From a virus, in IMG/VR virus record IMGVR_UViG_3300013099_000023, positions 1 to 55,952 of that record: a DNA stretch of 55,952 nucleotides. One strand, written 5' to 3'. The notes under the pieces are model-generated. The model saw only the letters and a program-made list of their open reading frames with translations. It searched no databases and was not told the DNA's origin. The translations under genes were made by a program, and so were the position numbers. This document shows, one piece after another, positions 36,566 to 46,320 of the stretch (its first letter is position 1; every line of letters begins with the position of its first letter).

Positions 36566-38152
36566 TTATGCGTAATCAAAGTACAATCTATAATTTATAG
36601 AAGAGTTTGCACCTGTTTCTGCTGAACCTAGTTTTATATTTATCCAAACATTATCTGAAACCAAACCCGTACTTCCTATGTCAATACTATCATCCGCAGT
36701 AGCTGCCACAGGTAGATTACCTTTTGTAAAATATAAGTAACTTGGAGGTGTATCAGAAGAAATATCACTTGGAACAAGATTCTGAACCCACTCTATACCG
36801 TTGTCTGGAGCTAAACCTGCCTTATTGCCTTGACCCACTGTACCTAATCTAAACATGGTATCATTATTGTTTCCATTATGGTGTACAAATGAACCGTGTG
36901 ATTGTAAACCAAATCTAACAGTTGACATATCAACTGCTCCTGATATTATTTCAAATGTCACAGATTTTAACAAGGACTCTGTACTTACAGTAACGTTGCC
37001 GTAATTTATACCTGAAATATCATAAGCTGCTGGTTTTGGTGCGGAACATTTTATATAGAATTCATCTCCAGCATGAAATTCATCTGCTCCCCCAGTAGGA
37101 TTAAATTTTAATGTTAAACCTCTAGAGCCTAAACGAGTAAAAACTCCTGAAGAAGTCGTTATAGGTAAACTACTAAAGTCATCTCTGCTTGAAGAAAAAA
37201 CATATTGTGCTAGACCTACAGGACCTGCAGCGTTAGTACCTTGTACATAATCAGGCTTATAACAAGAAATTTGCCAAGCGGGAGAAGAAGTATTAAATAC
37301 AGCATCTGAAAATTTAACTTTTAGTCCCCAATCTCCAACATGGTACCAAAAGTCCGCATAAAGTAACTCTGTGGAACTAGTTGAACTATCTGAACCTGTA
37401 GATGTCCAAGTCATAGTAGGAACATTACTTGTACCTGCGCCTACAGTAGTACCATTAGCAGTATTTATAGAAATTGTATAAATAATATTTGCTGCAGCAT
37501 TAAATGCTCCACCTGTAGACATATTACCTGTATAGCTATTTAAAACATCTTTTATAGGTTCAGCTATACCTCTTACAGCTACTACTGACTCAGAAAATGT
37601 GTCATTACTTATAACTACTTTATATATTTCATCATCTTTTCCTTGGTAAATACCTGATACTGTAACAGTACCGTCAAAACCATAAGCATTCCCATGTGCA
37701 GGTGAAGATAAGCCTCCTTGCTCTAACTTAGTACCAAAACCTAAAATTTCGGCACAACTATCTATACCTGAAGAAACAATTACGCTAGAAGCTGAACCTA
37801 AAGTTCCAGATTCTATTCTAAAATTTGCTCCTGAAGACTTATTATTTTCCCAAACACATATAGAGTTTTCCCATCTCACTGTATTTTTACCTAAATCGTG
37901 CAATCTTTCTGTTATTTCTTTAGCTATGAACCTAGGATCTAATTCTATTCCTGAGGCTAAAGTTATGTAAGGAGCAGCCTCGTTATCTAAGGATATATAT
38001 AATCTATTTGTGGTGCTTCCCAACGTATACACGTCAGACGTAGAAGAGGTGCTTATAGAATAGCCACTAGTGCCTCTACACCCAGTTGTACCATCTGAAG
38101 ACACACCTATTGCTGATGTATCATATTGAACCCATCGCGTCTTTGCTGCCAT
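36566..38152 (-). CDS. Virion protein with flagellin-like module, probably abundant
   Basis: A 528-residue Gly/Ser/Thr-rich beta protein. Residues 41-140 form a module (YTLGSTTNRLYISLD, ITLASGIELDP, IAKEITERLHDLG, FRIESGTLGSASSVIV, AEILGFG) that also occurs in the 2534- and 328-residue proteins and recalls the hypervariable strand-helix-strand units of flagellins and hook-associated proteins. The rest is beta-rich and lacks recognised domains. A strong TAGGAGATAGAT signal precedes the ATG, and the 101-base gap upstream contains a hairpin, which fits a well-expressed structural protein. Tail-surface or fibre protein by context. Confidence 0.78.
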   Translation of the reverse strand: MAAKTRWVQYDTSAIGVSSDGTTGCRGTSGYSISTSSTSDVYTLGSTTNRLYISLDNEAAPYITLASGIELDPRFIAKEITERLHDLGKNTVRWENSICVWENNKSSGANFRIESGTLGSASSVIVSSGIDSCAEILGFGTKLEQGGLSSPAHGNAYGFDGTVTVSGIYQGKDDEIYKVVISNDTFSESVVAVRGIAEPIKDVLNSYTGNMSTGGAFNAAANIIYTISINTANGTTVGAGTSNVPTMTWTSTGSDSSTSSTELLYADFWYHVGDWGLKVKFSDAVFNTSSPAWQISCYKPDYVQGTNAAGPVGLAQYVFSSSRDDFSSLPITTSSGVFTRLGSRGLTLKFNPTGGADEFHAGDEFYIKCSAPKPAAYDISGINYGNVTVSTESLLKSVTFEIISGAVDMSTVRFGLQSHGSFVHHNGNNNDTMFRLGTVGQGNKAGLAPDNGIEWVQNLVPSDISSDTPPSYLYFTKGNLPVAATADDSIDIGSTGLVSDNVWINIKLGSAETGANSSINYRLYFDYA

Positions 38153-38184
38153 ATCTATCTCCTAAATATTTTTACTATGATTAG

Positions 38185-38214
38185 TAACTAACCTAATTAT
38201 TATAAGGTTAGTTA
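38185..38214. repeat. Perfect 10-bp inverted repeat in the 101-base gap
   Basis: TAACTAACCT at 38185-38194 and AGGTTAGTTA at 38205-38214 can form a 10-bp stem with a 10-base loop in either strand. It lies 33 bases above the ATG of the 528-residue virion protein. No U-run follows on the minus strand, so a leader hairpin that stabilises mRNA or a processing site is more likely than a terminator; on the plus strand a T-run begins 15 bases later. Confidence 0.55.
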
Positions 38215-38253
38215 ATTATTTATTATCGTTTTTTTTACACTTATACATCTAAT

Positions 38254-39648
38254 TCACTTCTCTTCTATAATAAAGCTAAGTACTACGGGTGACATTACAT
38301 TACCAGAATAATCTTTAATATTAGCTATTTTAATGTCATACCTTTTACCATAGAAAAAAGCTGTAGATTGAGGGAAAATACTAGCAGCAAGATTCTCATT
38401 AAGTACACATGAAATGGAGGCACTTAAATTATAACTAGGATAATCTACAGTAGTAAAAACAAAAGAGTTACATTCTGTATTAGGACAACTTACTGCATTA
38501 GTAGCACAACTGTGTACTATTATATCTTTAGTGTACTCAAATTTAGTAGGAACGTTTAACTCTAAAGAATAACCAAAAAGAAGAGGAAAATTTTTATAAA
38601 AAATATCTCCTGCCATATTAGTAGCTACTACTTTTATGTAAGTTCTTCCTTCAAAATTAAAAGAAGTATCTATAGTACAACTAACAGTTACTTTTCTATT
38701 ATTACCATTAAAAGTGGTACTTAATCTTACACCTTCAAGCTCAAAATAAATTTCAGAAATATTCAAGTCAAAAATAAAATCCTCAATATCTACTTGAATT
38801 ACGTCACCAAAATATCTAAAATCATCATATCTAGGAAAAAAATTAAAGATGTATAAACTATTAAGCCTTATGTCAGTACTTAAACTTTCCACTTTTAAAT
38901 CCGAAGATAGTACCTCCAAATCTATACTACTTATTTTCCCCTGCCTATTTAAAACGTCTAACCTTGTATTACATATTTTTAATTCTGATGAAAAAACGTC
39001 ATACTTGGATTGTTGTATTCCTAAGGTACAATTAGTTATATCTGTATGAATAGCAAAAATACTACCTGTACCTAAATATACATCATATATACTTGAAGTT
39101 AGTAAAAGTTCGTTCGCTGAAAATACATCTACAAGATAACTGTAGACTTTATACTTTGAAAAATAAGCTTCAGAGTATAAATCTCTACTGTATTTGACTG
39201 TACCTATATAAATTTTAAAGTCTGTAAGAAAATCATGTTTATAATTTAACATATAGCCAGTATTATAAAAACTAACTGCTAGATTACTTGGCCATGAATT
39301 AGTTAACCCTACAAAAAAGTAACTATTTACATCGGATGCTAAATTTACTTTTACATCCTTAAAAGTAATATTAGTTACAAAGTATTTATATGTAGGTATG
39401 TCCAATGTTGTTAAATAGTAAGCGTTACTGACTGTATTATGATTATTTAGGACTGCCTCATTAGTACTAAAAAGCGTATACTGCACATGAAAAAAAGTTA
39501 CTGGATCTGTTAAAATATAAGTACTACTTAAAAATATATTTTCAACCTTAGGCTGGCCTAAGGTTGTAACTGTAGGAAAATATTGTTCTATGTTTTTAGA
39601 TTCTTTAACATCAAAGGTGACATCTATGTTGCTAACGCCTAAGGTCAT
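38254..39648 (-). CDS. Virion protein with C-terminal Ig-like domain
   Basis: A 464-residue beta-rich protein beginning MTLGVSNIDVTFDVKES. The last 100 residues fit a bacterial Ig-like domain of the SbsA/Big_5 kind: SASISCVLNENLAASIFP, FFYGKRYDIKIANIKDYSGN and a final VLSFIIEE strand; the Y-x-I-x-I-x4-D-x2-G-N pattern is characteristic. A second sandwich (about 300-370; IYFELEGVRLSTTFNGNNRK) precedes it. A Cys cluster (SCATNAVSCPNTEC) sits between. No ribosome binding site is seen, so it may be translated by coupling to the gene before it, four bases away. Probable tail-appendage protein. Confidence 0.72.
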   Translation of the reverse strand: MTLGVSNIDVTFDVKESKNIEQYFPTVTTLGQPKVENIFLSSTYILTDPVTFFHVQYTLFSTNEAVLNNHNTVSNAYYLTTLDIPTYKYFVTNITFKDVKVNLASDVNSYFFVGLTNSWPSNLAVSFYNTGYMLNYKHDFLTDFKIYIGTVKYSRDLYSEAYFSKYKVYSYLVDVFSANELLLTSSIYDVYLGTGSIFAIHTDITNCTLGIQQSKYDVFSSELKICNTRLDVLNRQGKISSIDLEVLSSDLKVESLSTDIRLNSLYIFNFFPRYDDFRYFGDVIQVDIEDFIFDLNISEIYFELEGVRLSTTFNGNNRKVTVSCTIDTSFNFEGRTYIKVVATNMAGDIFYKNFPLLFGYSLELNVPTKFEYTKDIIVHSCATNAVSCPNTECNSFVFTTVDYPSYNLSASISCVLNENLAASIFPQSTAFFYGKRYDIKIANIKDYSGNVMSPVVLSFIIEEK

Positions 39649-39651
39649 GGT

Positions 39652-40617
39652 TTAGGTGTACTGGTAATGAAAAGTGGTTACAAAATCATAATTACCACTT
39701 ACATAGGAAGCATCTATAGAATCCAAACGAGGTGTAAAATAAAAAAACTCCCCTTGTTGTGTACCAGTAGTCCCACCATTAGCTATATACCTTAAATCAA
39801 AATCCCCATAATAAGAGATATCACCTGACAAAATAACATCTATTCCTGGAGGAAAGGGCATTGTATCTGCATCTTGATCAGGTATAGGCTCTGCTTTTGT
39901 ACCACTTCCCAATTTATATGAACAACAAGTTACTTTATACTTACCATCTTTTAATATTTTATTATCAGTTGTTGTATGTGTATCATCATCCCAGGCTGTT
40001 AATCTACAATTATAAGCCTCTCCTTGACTTACTTCAAAAATAATAGAATTCTTAGGATTAGCCCAACAAGTATCTACATTAGTATTTTCTTGCCATACAT
40101 ACATAGTTCCTGGTAAGGTATTACTACCACTATATGTAGGAGGAGGATTATCATAAAACAAATGACTGCCAGAAACTGTTGCGGTTCCATTAGTACTTAA
40201 AAAAGTAAAATCATACTTAAAATAATTTATGCCATTCTTACTAACTGTACCATTAGCAACTATACTATTGACTACTGCTACATTAGAGTTGTCATAATAC
40301 ACGGTACCACTAGTGGTCACTAAGTACTTAGATAAAAAAGCCGCTGAACTATCTGTACCAAAAGTAAAAGTATTTTGATACAAATGCATTTGATTAAATA
40401 GACATTCTTTTTTATCTGGAGGATCTTGGTTTTCCTTTTTCCTGTACTGCAAATCCACTGCTTCATACCAAGTGCCTACATAGGGTGATCCTGGAAGAAT
40501 GTGAGACCTTGTACCTGCTGCGGCGGGACTTTCTATATTAGCAGAAGTAAACACCAGTTTAGATACATCTACAAACTGATCCCCATTCCAAAATTTCCTA
40601 GTTAATGTTACTGACAT
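39652..40617 (-). CDS. Virion protein with AWDDD-motif domain
   Basis: A 321-residue protein beginning MSVTLTRKFWNGDQFVDVSK. Residues about 200-215 contain CRLTAWDDDTHTTTDN, closely like LYLEAWDDDNYISYTS in the 227-residue protein encoded nearby, showing a shared domain. The beta-rich sequence has Gly/Thr/Asn repeats and ends FDLRYIANGGTTG...FHYQYT. AGGAT precedes the ATG. Probable fibre or tail-decoration protein; no sequence family recognised. Confidence 0.72.
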   Translation of the reverse strand: MSVTLTRKFWNGDQFVDVSKLVFTSANIESPAAAGTRSHILPGSPYVGTWYEAVDLQYRKKENQDPPDKKECLFNQMHLYQNTFTFGTDSSAAFLSKYLVTTSGTVYYDNSNVAVVNSIVANGTVSKNGINYFKYDFTFLSTNGTATVSGSHLFYDNPPPTYSGSNTLPGTMYVWQENTNVDTCWANPKNSIIFEVSQGEAYNCRLTAWDDDTHTTTDNKILKDGKYKVTCCSYKLGSGTKAEPIPDQDADTMPFPPGIDVILSGDISYYGDFDLRYIANGGTTGTQQGEFFYFTPRLDSIDASYVSGNYDFVTTFHYQYT

Positions 40618-40620
40618 AAG

Positions 40621-41052
40621 CTATCCTATAATTGATTTTTTCCAATGTTTTGATTTTAAATTTTCAGAGTCAAAAACTAAAACATCTCCTATTTTTAAAC
40701 CTTTACTATTGTCTTCTTTCAGAGATATTCTATAGTCTATAACCGTATTTTCTATAGTCTTACATTTAATGTATACAAAATGGTATATCTTTTTAGCATC
40801 TAAAACTGCCTGAGAAACTTCTACTAAATGTAAATATTCTTTAAATATGTTAGGTATTTCTATATTAATTCCGGTGGATAGGTGATAAGAAATCTTATAA
40901 ATATCATTACCTACATTATCCCAACCTGTATTGGCTAAACCTGTACCATTAATAATCTCTCCATCAGTGTATTCTACTATAAAATAAGTATCTTTAGGCA
41001 CTACACATTTTATAGTATTTTTGCCACCTGTTACTTCTGTATAACCTTTCAT
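40621..41052 (-). CDS. Hypothetical virion-region protein
   Basis: A 143-residue beta-rich protein (MKGYTEVTGGKNTIKCVVPK, FVYIKCKTIENTVIDYRISL, GLKIGDVLVFDSENL). It lies between the two AWDDD-domain genes with AAAGG eight bases before the ATG. No family recognised. A small virion or assembly factor by context. Confidence 0.68.
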   Translation of the reverse strand: MKGYTEVTGGKNTIKCVVPKDTYFIVEYTDGEIINGTGLANTGWDNVGNDIYKISYHLSTGINIEIPNIFKEYLHLVEVSQAVLDAKKIYHFVYIKCKTIENTVIDYRISLKEDNSKGLKIGDVLVFDSENLKSKHWKKSIIG

Positions 41053-41067
41053 TATTTAAACCTTTTT

Positions 41068-41751
41068 TTAAATGTATAAGTATCTAAAAGCTTCTATTGG
41101 TTGATTGTGAAAAAGTGGGGAATCAAAAGGTAAATTCACATATATATTGTAGTATAGAGTTTCGTTTAAAATATTATCAGTACCTTTAAGTCTTACTCTA
41201 CTATTGCTACCACGTAAACAAACGCCTTTACCATTTGGAGGAACATCTGCTGAGCCACTTAAAGTCACTCCTTCCCAATTAGGCGGTGGTGCTGCATTGA
41301 ATGTAGATATAGCTGTAATCATACTATCAGGATAAGTAAGTGTTCCTGACAGTACAGGAGAAGTGTAGGAGATGTAATTATCATCATCCCAAGCTTCTAA
41401 ATACAAATCAGAAGTAATTTCTCCATCAACATGTACGGCAAACACATATCTTCCTGTAGTTTTTCCGGCTAAAGGTACATGCACCATATTACCTGAAAAA
41501 ATAGGCTCTATAAAAGTTTGTGGTATAGGTATTCTTCCAATAGAGGGTCTTAGAGTGGCATCTCTACTTCCCCATGGGGCTTCTGGCGTAGAAATGCCAT
41601 TATTTATACCACCACCAGTAAAAATTTTTCTATGTGACATTACACCAGAAATTGTAATTTTAGACCACTGTGTAGTAGGTTCGCCTATTCCTGTATAAGG
41701 TGTGTCAGTTAAAGTTCTATTATAAAAAAATGAAAGCTTAGGTTCAGACAT
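41068..41751 (-). CDS. Virion protein, AWDDD-motif paralogue
   Basis: A 227-residue protein. Residues about 85-130 hold GNMVHVPLAGKTTGRYVFAV and LYLEAWDDDNYISYTS, matching the AWDDD segment in the 321-residue neighbour. This suggests a beta-sandwich with an Asp-rich loop, perhaps calcium-binding. The N-terminal region is rich in Gly, Pro and Ser. AGGT lies before the ATG. Tail-appendage location by context; no family recognised. Confidence 0.72.
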   Translation of the reverse strand: MSEPKLSFFYNRTLTDTPYTGIGEPTTQWSKITISGVMSHRKIFTGGGINNGISTPEAPWGSRDATLRPSIGRIPIPQTFIEPIFSGNMVHVPLAGKTTGRYVFAVHVDGEITSDLYLEAWDDDNYISYTSPVLSGTLTYPDSMITAISTFNAAPPPNWEGVTLSGSADVPPNGKGVCLRGSNSRVRLKGTDNILNETLYYNIYVNLPFDSPLFHNQPIEAFRYLYI

Positions 41752-41811
41752 GCAATTTACCTATTATATTGTTTAAAATTAATTGTTATGTTTTCACTAT
41801 ACTAAGGTTAC

Positions 41812-44529
41812 TTAATTTTTATGTGCTACTATAGGAAAAAAATCCATTTTATCTTCAAAATTTTTAGAATCTACCAGTACCTTAATGGATTCAAAATCTA
41901 TGTATGTATAGTCTATAGCATATATTTGAAATGTTAGCTCGTCTACTAAAACTCCTACACCCCTAGAACACCTAGAAGGTCTAGCGTTCTCCATATCAAT
42001 ATAAGGGCCTGTACTTTTTTCAAAAGTTAATGTCCAGAAGTCAAAAACAGTGTTTTTAAACTTTGAAGAATCACTTGCTACAACGTTTACAGTTATAGTA
42101 GTGCCATAACTAAATTTTACAGTATTATCAATAGTTATTTTATAATTAAACTCTGCCAACTCTATGTAAGTATAACTAGCAGAAGTATCATTAACAAAAA
42201 CTTCTACATCCTTTATATCTAAACCTATGCCTTTATCTATTATACTAAAATATATTAGTGTTCCAAGGGGGACTTCCTTTGATTCTTTTGGAGGATGTAC
42301 ATTATAAACTACAGGACCTTTATAGTCATCTATTATTTTAAACCAGTAGTTGAATTTTATATAATTAGGTGTAGGAGCAAAATCCAAAATGCTTATGTTT
42401 ACATATATAGTACTTTCATTAGTATAAAAATTTCCAGGTTGATATAAGAAATCCACACCATACATACCACTACCTGCATCATAAAGAGTTTTAGTACCTA
42501 AAGAACTCACATCAATAAAACCTGTATCAATATTCTTAGTCAAATTAACTTCTTTAACCTCGAAAATCAGAGAATCTGGGTCTAAAGAATACGCAAAAGG
42601 CCTCATTCTAACCCATATGTAAGTATTTACTGGTATTTTTTCTGACCAGAAAGGGGGTATAGCATCTGCTATAAACACGTACTGGTCTATAGCTACATTA
42701 TCTTTGTTTAAATCTAGTAAATGTCTACTAGATTTCATTTGACTTAATGCAATATCATCTTTTACACTGGCTATTTGCGAAATAGACATTTCACGTGTTA
42801 TGTCTAACTGCATAATATTAATAGTTACTAAAGGTTGTAATTTACCCATAGTAGTAAATCTTGTAGGCGTCTTTATTTGACTAACTATCGCACATTCCAT
42901 TTCGTGTATGGGTGGTTTAAACTTATCTGGTACGTCCACGCTGCCAAGCCCAAACATATACCTACCTAAACATGTTATTGTTAGATCGGATGCTTTTTCT
43001 AAAAGCTGTGTTATAAAATGTGTACTTTTAAAAGTAGGTACACTTTGTAGTATACTTGTGGCTGTAAAAGAGTTGTGACTTAGCTTAACGAGACTCTTTG
43101 TACAATTTATGTAACTACTTCCATGGGTTACATTTCCTTTATCTGAGCGGGCATTAAACTTTATAGTACCTGTATAAGAAGATCCTGTAGTAAAAGTAAG
43201 GTAGCAATTACCATCTACATCGGTAGTTAAATTACCAGAACTAGGGTCTAAAATACCTTCAAAATCATTTGTAAAAGTAAATAAAACATTTGCTCCCAAA
43301 ACGCCTATATTAAACTGGTCTCTAACAGTTATTTTGACTTCTATTTGCGAAAACATAGTCAAAACATCTTTTTGTGTTATTAAATTTATAGAATATCCGT
43401 AAGGTATTATACTATCTTTTACATAATTATATGTTGTCCAAAAAACTACCTGCTCTTGTCCTTGATCATCTACTTTAATGACCTTCTTTTGTAAAAAGTA
43501 CAAATCTGTGCCATAACTGTCTACAGCATACACGGGTAACTCCTCTAATGTTAAAGCTATAACTTTTACTATACGTGTTTTTAAATTATCGTAGTTACTG
43601 TTGACATCTACTGTAGTATATGTACTAGATTTTAAAAATGATAATCCTCCCGTATAATTATTCCAATTAGAGGCTACTATATCTTTATATCTAGCATTTT
43701 CATCTTTATCTATGACATTACCATAGTCACTTTGTGACAGTCTATAAACTGTACCTTGGCCCTCAAAATAACTCAAAAAATTATTATATATTATTGGCTT
43801 AGGATTACTAAATAGAAAAATGTCTCTTAACACAGTTATGTAGTCTCCTACTACATATTCGTACCTAGTAGGCGTTGTACCATCAAAACTTCTTATATGT
43901 ACTGTATTACCATCCACTGAATGTACATACACAAGTTCTACTTGACCTGTATTATCTACATCGGTGCTTGGGCCTAATAGTAAGATATCTTTTGCATGAA
44001 TGTCATTAGTATTTGTAATAGAAATAATTTCAGTTTGTGTAGTTGTACTTTCCAAAAAAGTAGTTTCTGTGTATTGCACAGAAAAAGTTTTAGGGTCTAT
44101 ATAACCATCTATAGTACTATTTATATGAAAAGTATTGATTAGGGTTAATGTAAATAAAACACTGTCTAATGACCATTTTCTGATAATACACCCATCTGAG
44201 TATTCAATATCATCTTCTCTATCTTGTATGGAGTACTTTCCTACAACAATTCCTTCTAAGGTGTAAAAAACTGCTCCGGTATAAAAGTAAGCCAAGTCCC
44301 TAGGACCTACGTATTTTAAGCAGGTTATTTCTTTATGAGGATATATAGACTTATCTGTATAAAAAATGTCATGAGGTAAAAAAGAATAGTTACGTATTAA
44401 ATCGCCAGAATTATTTTTTACTTGTAACACGACGTTATTTATATCTGAAGTGTTTACCATACAAAAAGAACCTGTCTGAGGACCAACACAGAAAGTTTTT
44501 TCTGAAAATTTTATATTCTCGTATGCCAT
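41812..44529 (-). CDS. Tail protein, paralogue A: propeller-like N terminus, Ig-like C terminus
   Basis: A 905-residue protein, the longest of three adjacent paralogues. Its N terminus (CLKYVGPRDLAYFYTGAVFY, CIIRKWSLDSVL) corresponds to EYDGANFWTLE...IKRWKIQNY and EFDGVYFYSLH...IIRKWRIDN in the other two. It has DIFLFSNPKPII and the GTVYRL strand, then a Big_1-like Ig domain near 400-480 (VKITVRDQFNIGVLGANVLF, LTTDVDGNCYLTFTTG). It has an extra C-terminal part with another Ig-like domain (GPVVYNVHPPKESKEVPLGT), which is similar to the C terminus of the 176-residue protein. No catalytic motif. Probable tail-tip or fibre component. The ribosome binding site is weak and the start is one base from the preceding stop. 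Confidence 0.75.
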   Translation of the reverse strand: MAYENIKFSEKTFCVGPQTGSFCMVNTSDINNVVLQVKNNSGDLIRNYSFLPHDIFYTDKSIYPHKEITCLKYVGPRDLAYFYTGAVFYTLEGIVVGKYSIQDREDDIEYSDGCIIRKWSLDSVLFTLTLINTFHINSTIDGYIDPKTFSVQYTETTFLESTTTQTEIISITNTNDIHAKDILLLGPSTDVDNTGQVELVYVHSVDGNTVHIRSFDGTTPTRYEYVVGDYITVLRDIFLFSNPKPIIYNNFLSYFEGQGTVYRLSQSDYGNVIDKDENARYKDIVASNWNNYTGGLSFLKSSTYTTVDVNSNYDNLKTRIVKVIALTLEELPVYAVDSYGTDLYFLQKKVIKVDDQGQEQVVFWTTYNYVKDSIIPYGYSINLITQKDVLTMFSQIEVKITVRDQFNIGVLGANVLFTFTNDFEGILDPSSGNLTTDVDGNCYLTFTTGSSYTGTIKFNARSDKGNVTHGSSYINCTKSLVKLSHNSFTATSILQSVPTFKSTHFITQLLEKASDLTITCLGRYMFGLGSVDVPDKFKPPIHEMECAIVSQIKTPTRFTTMGKLQPLVTINIMQLDITREMSISQIASVKDDIALSQMKSSRHLLDLNKDNVAIDQYVFIADAIPPFWSEKIPVNTYIWVRMRPFAYSLDPDSLIFEVKEVNLTKNIDTGFIDVSSLGTKTLYDAGSGMYGVDFLYQPGNFYTNESTIYVNISILDFAPTPNYIKFNYWFKIIDDYKGPVVYNVHPPKESKEVPLGTLIYFSIIDKGIGLDIKDVEVFVNDTSASYTYIELAEFNYKITIDNTVKFSYGTTITVNVVASDSSKFKNTVFDFWTLTFEKSTGPYIDMENARPSRCSRGVGVLVDELTFQIYAIDYTYIDFESIKVLVDSKNFEDKMDFFPIVAHKN

Positions 44530-44530
44530 A

Positions 44531-46315
44531 TTAGTTTTCTTGTACCCCTTCTACAGATAATTTCACTTCTCTTGGAGTTATTCCTGCTTTATAATAACTA
44601 ATTGCCTTTCCTACTAAATCTGTGTATGTTACAGGTATAGTTATATAACCAACATTATCATCATCTGTTACATGTACTTTTAAAAATTGTTGTGGAGAAG
44701 CGTATTGATCTTTTACAACTACCTTTATGTCTACTACACTTATTCCATCTGAATTAATTAATTTTGGATAAGCTGAAATTAAAGTAGAATCAATATAAGA
44801 ATTTACAGGGGTTACTTGTGTGTTATAAGTGCTCCAAGAGTAATCCACTCCATAATAGTTAGCACTTTTTTGTAGTCTATAAATAGCTTCATCGTGTACT
44901 TCTATATCTACTATAGGTATGACAGTTGCCTGATCAGTTTTTACATTCTCCATATTCATAACATCATCTAATAACAGAGTATCCGTAATCTCAAGTGAAA
45001 TAAGATTAGTACCATACACATATCCTATTAAATACTTAGATTTATAAGTATAAAAACAACCTGAAAGTATATTACTATAGTTGTCACTGTCAAAGGTGTC
45101 TACTACAAGTCCATTTGTAATATTTATTTTGTATATGGAGCCTCCAGGAGAGGATCTCTGGTAATTATTAAACAAATATATATTTTTAGCGAAATTAACT
45201 TTCTCTCCCTCTGAGTGCTCAAAATACGTAAAAAAATTAATACCCAATATTCCTGGAGATATAGTACCTGTAACAGTCACTTCTTCATAAGTAGTACCAT
45301 AAGGGTCGCCTAAGTAAAGAGTGGTTCCAGGTGGTATTTCGGGGTCTGTACTAGCTAAAATTAATTGATTAGAGGCTTTAGGAGTATACTCTTTAAATGT
45401 ATTAGTATATTTATCTATAACTAGTGTAGAAGTGGCAACTCTATATTGATTTGTAAAACTATATAAGTCTAGACTGTAAATTTTAAAATAATTTACAGGC
45501 TTATATATAGAATATCTATAGATAGAAACACGTACACTATTAAAGTGATCATCAAAGGTACTACCTATAAAAAGAACTTTAGTATTTATACTTAAATAAA
45601 TTTTAGTGTTGTACCTTTTCAACTCTAAAAAGTCATACTCATCATACTTAGAATTATTAGTACCATTATCATACGTATAAGCATTTTTCTCTTTTAGCCA
45701 ACATTTATCATGACTTATTAAAAGTTCGTACTTTAAATTCCCAACATCATCTACAAATTGTACACTTATTCTATTGTAATAATTAATACCTGTACCTAAA
45801 TGGTATTTAAACTTAAAATAAAAATCAAATACATTATTAACATGCCTAGTTATTCTAGGTCCCTGCCAATACTGAGTAGTTGTATGTCCGTAGTCAGCTA
45901 CTACTAGATTATTATCAATAATACCATAATGAGCATCACTTGAAACAACACTACTTTCTACCCAACCATCTGCTGTTACGTCATCACTGAAATATTTATT
46001 AAACTCTAAAGTTTTTTCTGCTAATACTCCTATACTACTATAATCATATTCGTAAATATACTTAAGAGTATAATTATCTATTCTCCATTTACGTATTATG
46101 TCCCTACTATACTCTAAATGAAGTGAATAAAAGTACACACCATCAAACTCTAATTTCAAAGGATCAGTGGCAACATACTTAGAAATTGGGTACGTGAACA
46201 CTACTTTGCCGCCTACAGATTTTGCAAATAAAGATCCATATTCTATACTAATATAATAGTATAAACCATCTACGTAACAATAATTACTATGTTCTAGCTC
46301 AATATTTTCATACAC
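44531..46315 (-). CDS. Tail protein, paralogue B with inserted lectin-like domain
   Basis: A 594-residue paralogue. The N terminus has DGVYFYSLHLEYSRDIIRKW, and after about residue 340 come YLFNNYQRS, GGSIYKINITNGLVVDTF and the Ig-like VKVVVKDQYASPQQFLKVHV. Between them, about 100-300, an insert absent from its neighbours looks like a concanavalin/LamG sandwich (TADGWVESSVVSSD, FDFYFKFKYHLG, NSVRVSIYRYS). A similar DSSKW-type unit occurs in the giant adhesin. AGGT precedes the ATG. Probable receptor-binding tail component. Confidence 0.75.
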   Translation of the reverse strand: MYENIELEHSNYCYVDGLYYYISIEYGSLFAKSVGGKVVFTYPISKYVATDPLKLEFDGVYFYSLHLEYSRDIIRKWRIDNYTLKYIYEYDYSSIGVLAEKTLEFNKYFSDDVTADGWVESSVVSSDAHYGIIDNNLVVADYGHTTTQYWQGPRITRHVNNVFDFYFKFKYHLGTGINYYNRISVQFVDDVGNLKYELLISHDKCWLKEKNAYTYDNGTNNSKYDEYDFLELKRYNTKIYLSINTKVLFIGSTFDDHFNSVRVSIYRYSIYKPVNYFKIYSLDLYSFTNQYRVATSTLVIDKYTNTFKEYTPKASNQLILASTDPEIPPGTTLYLGDPYGTTYEEVTVTGTISPGILGINFFTYFEHSEGEKVNFAKNIYLFNNYQRSSPGGSIYKINITNGLVVDTFDSDNYSNILSGCFYTYKSKYLIGYVYGTNLISLEITDTLLLDDVMNMENVKTDQATVIPIVDIEVHDEAIYRLQKSANYYGVDYSWSTYNTQVTPVNSYIDSTLISAYPKLINSDGISVVDIKVVVKDQYASPQQFLKVHVTDDDNVGYITIPVTYTDLVGKAISYYKAGITPREVKLSVEGVQEN

Positions 46316-46320
46316 ATTAA

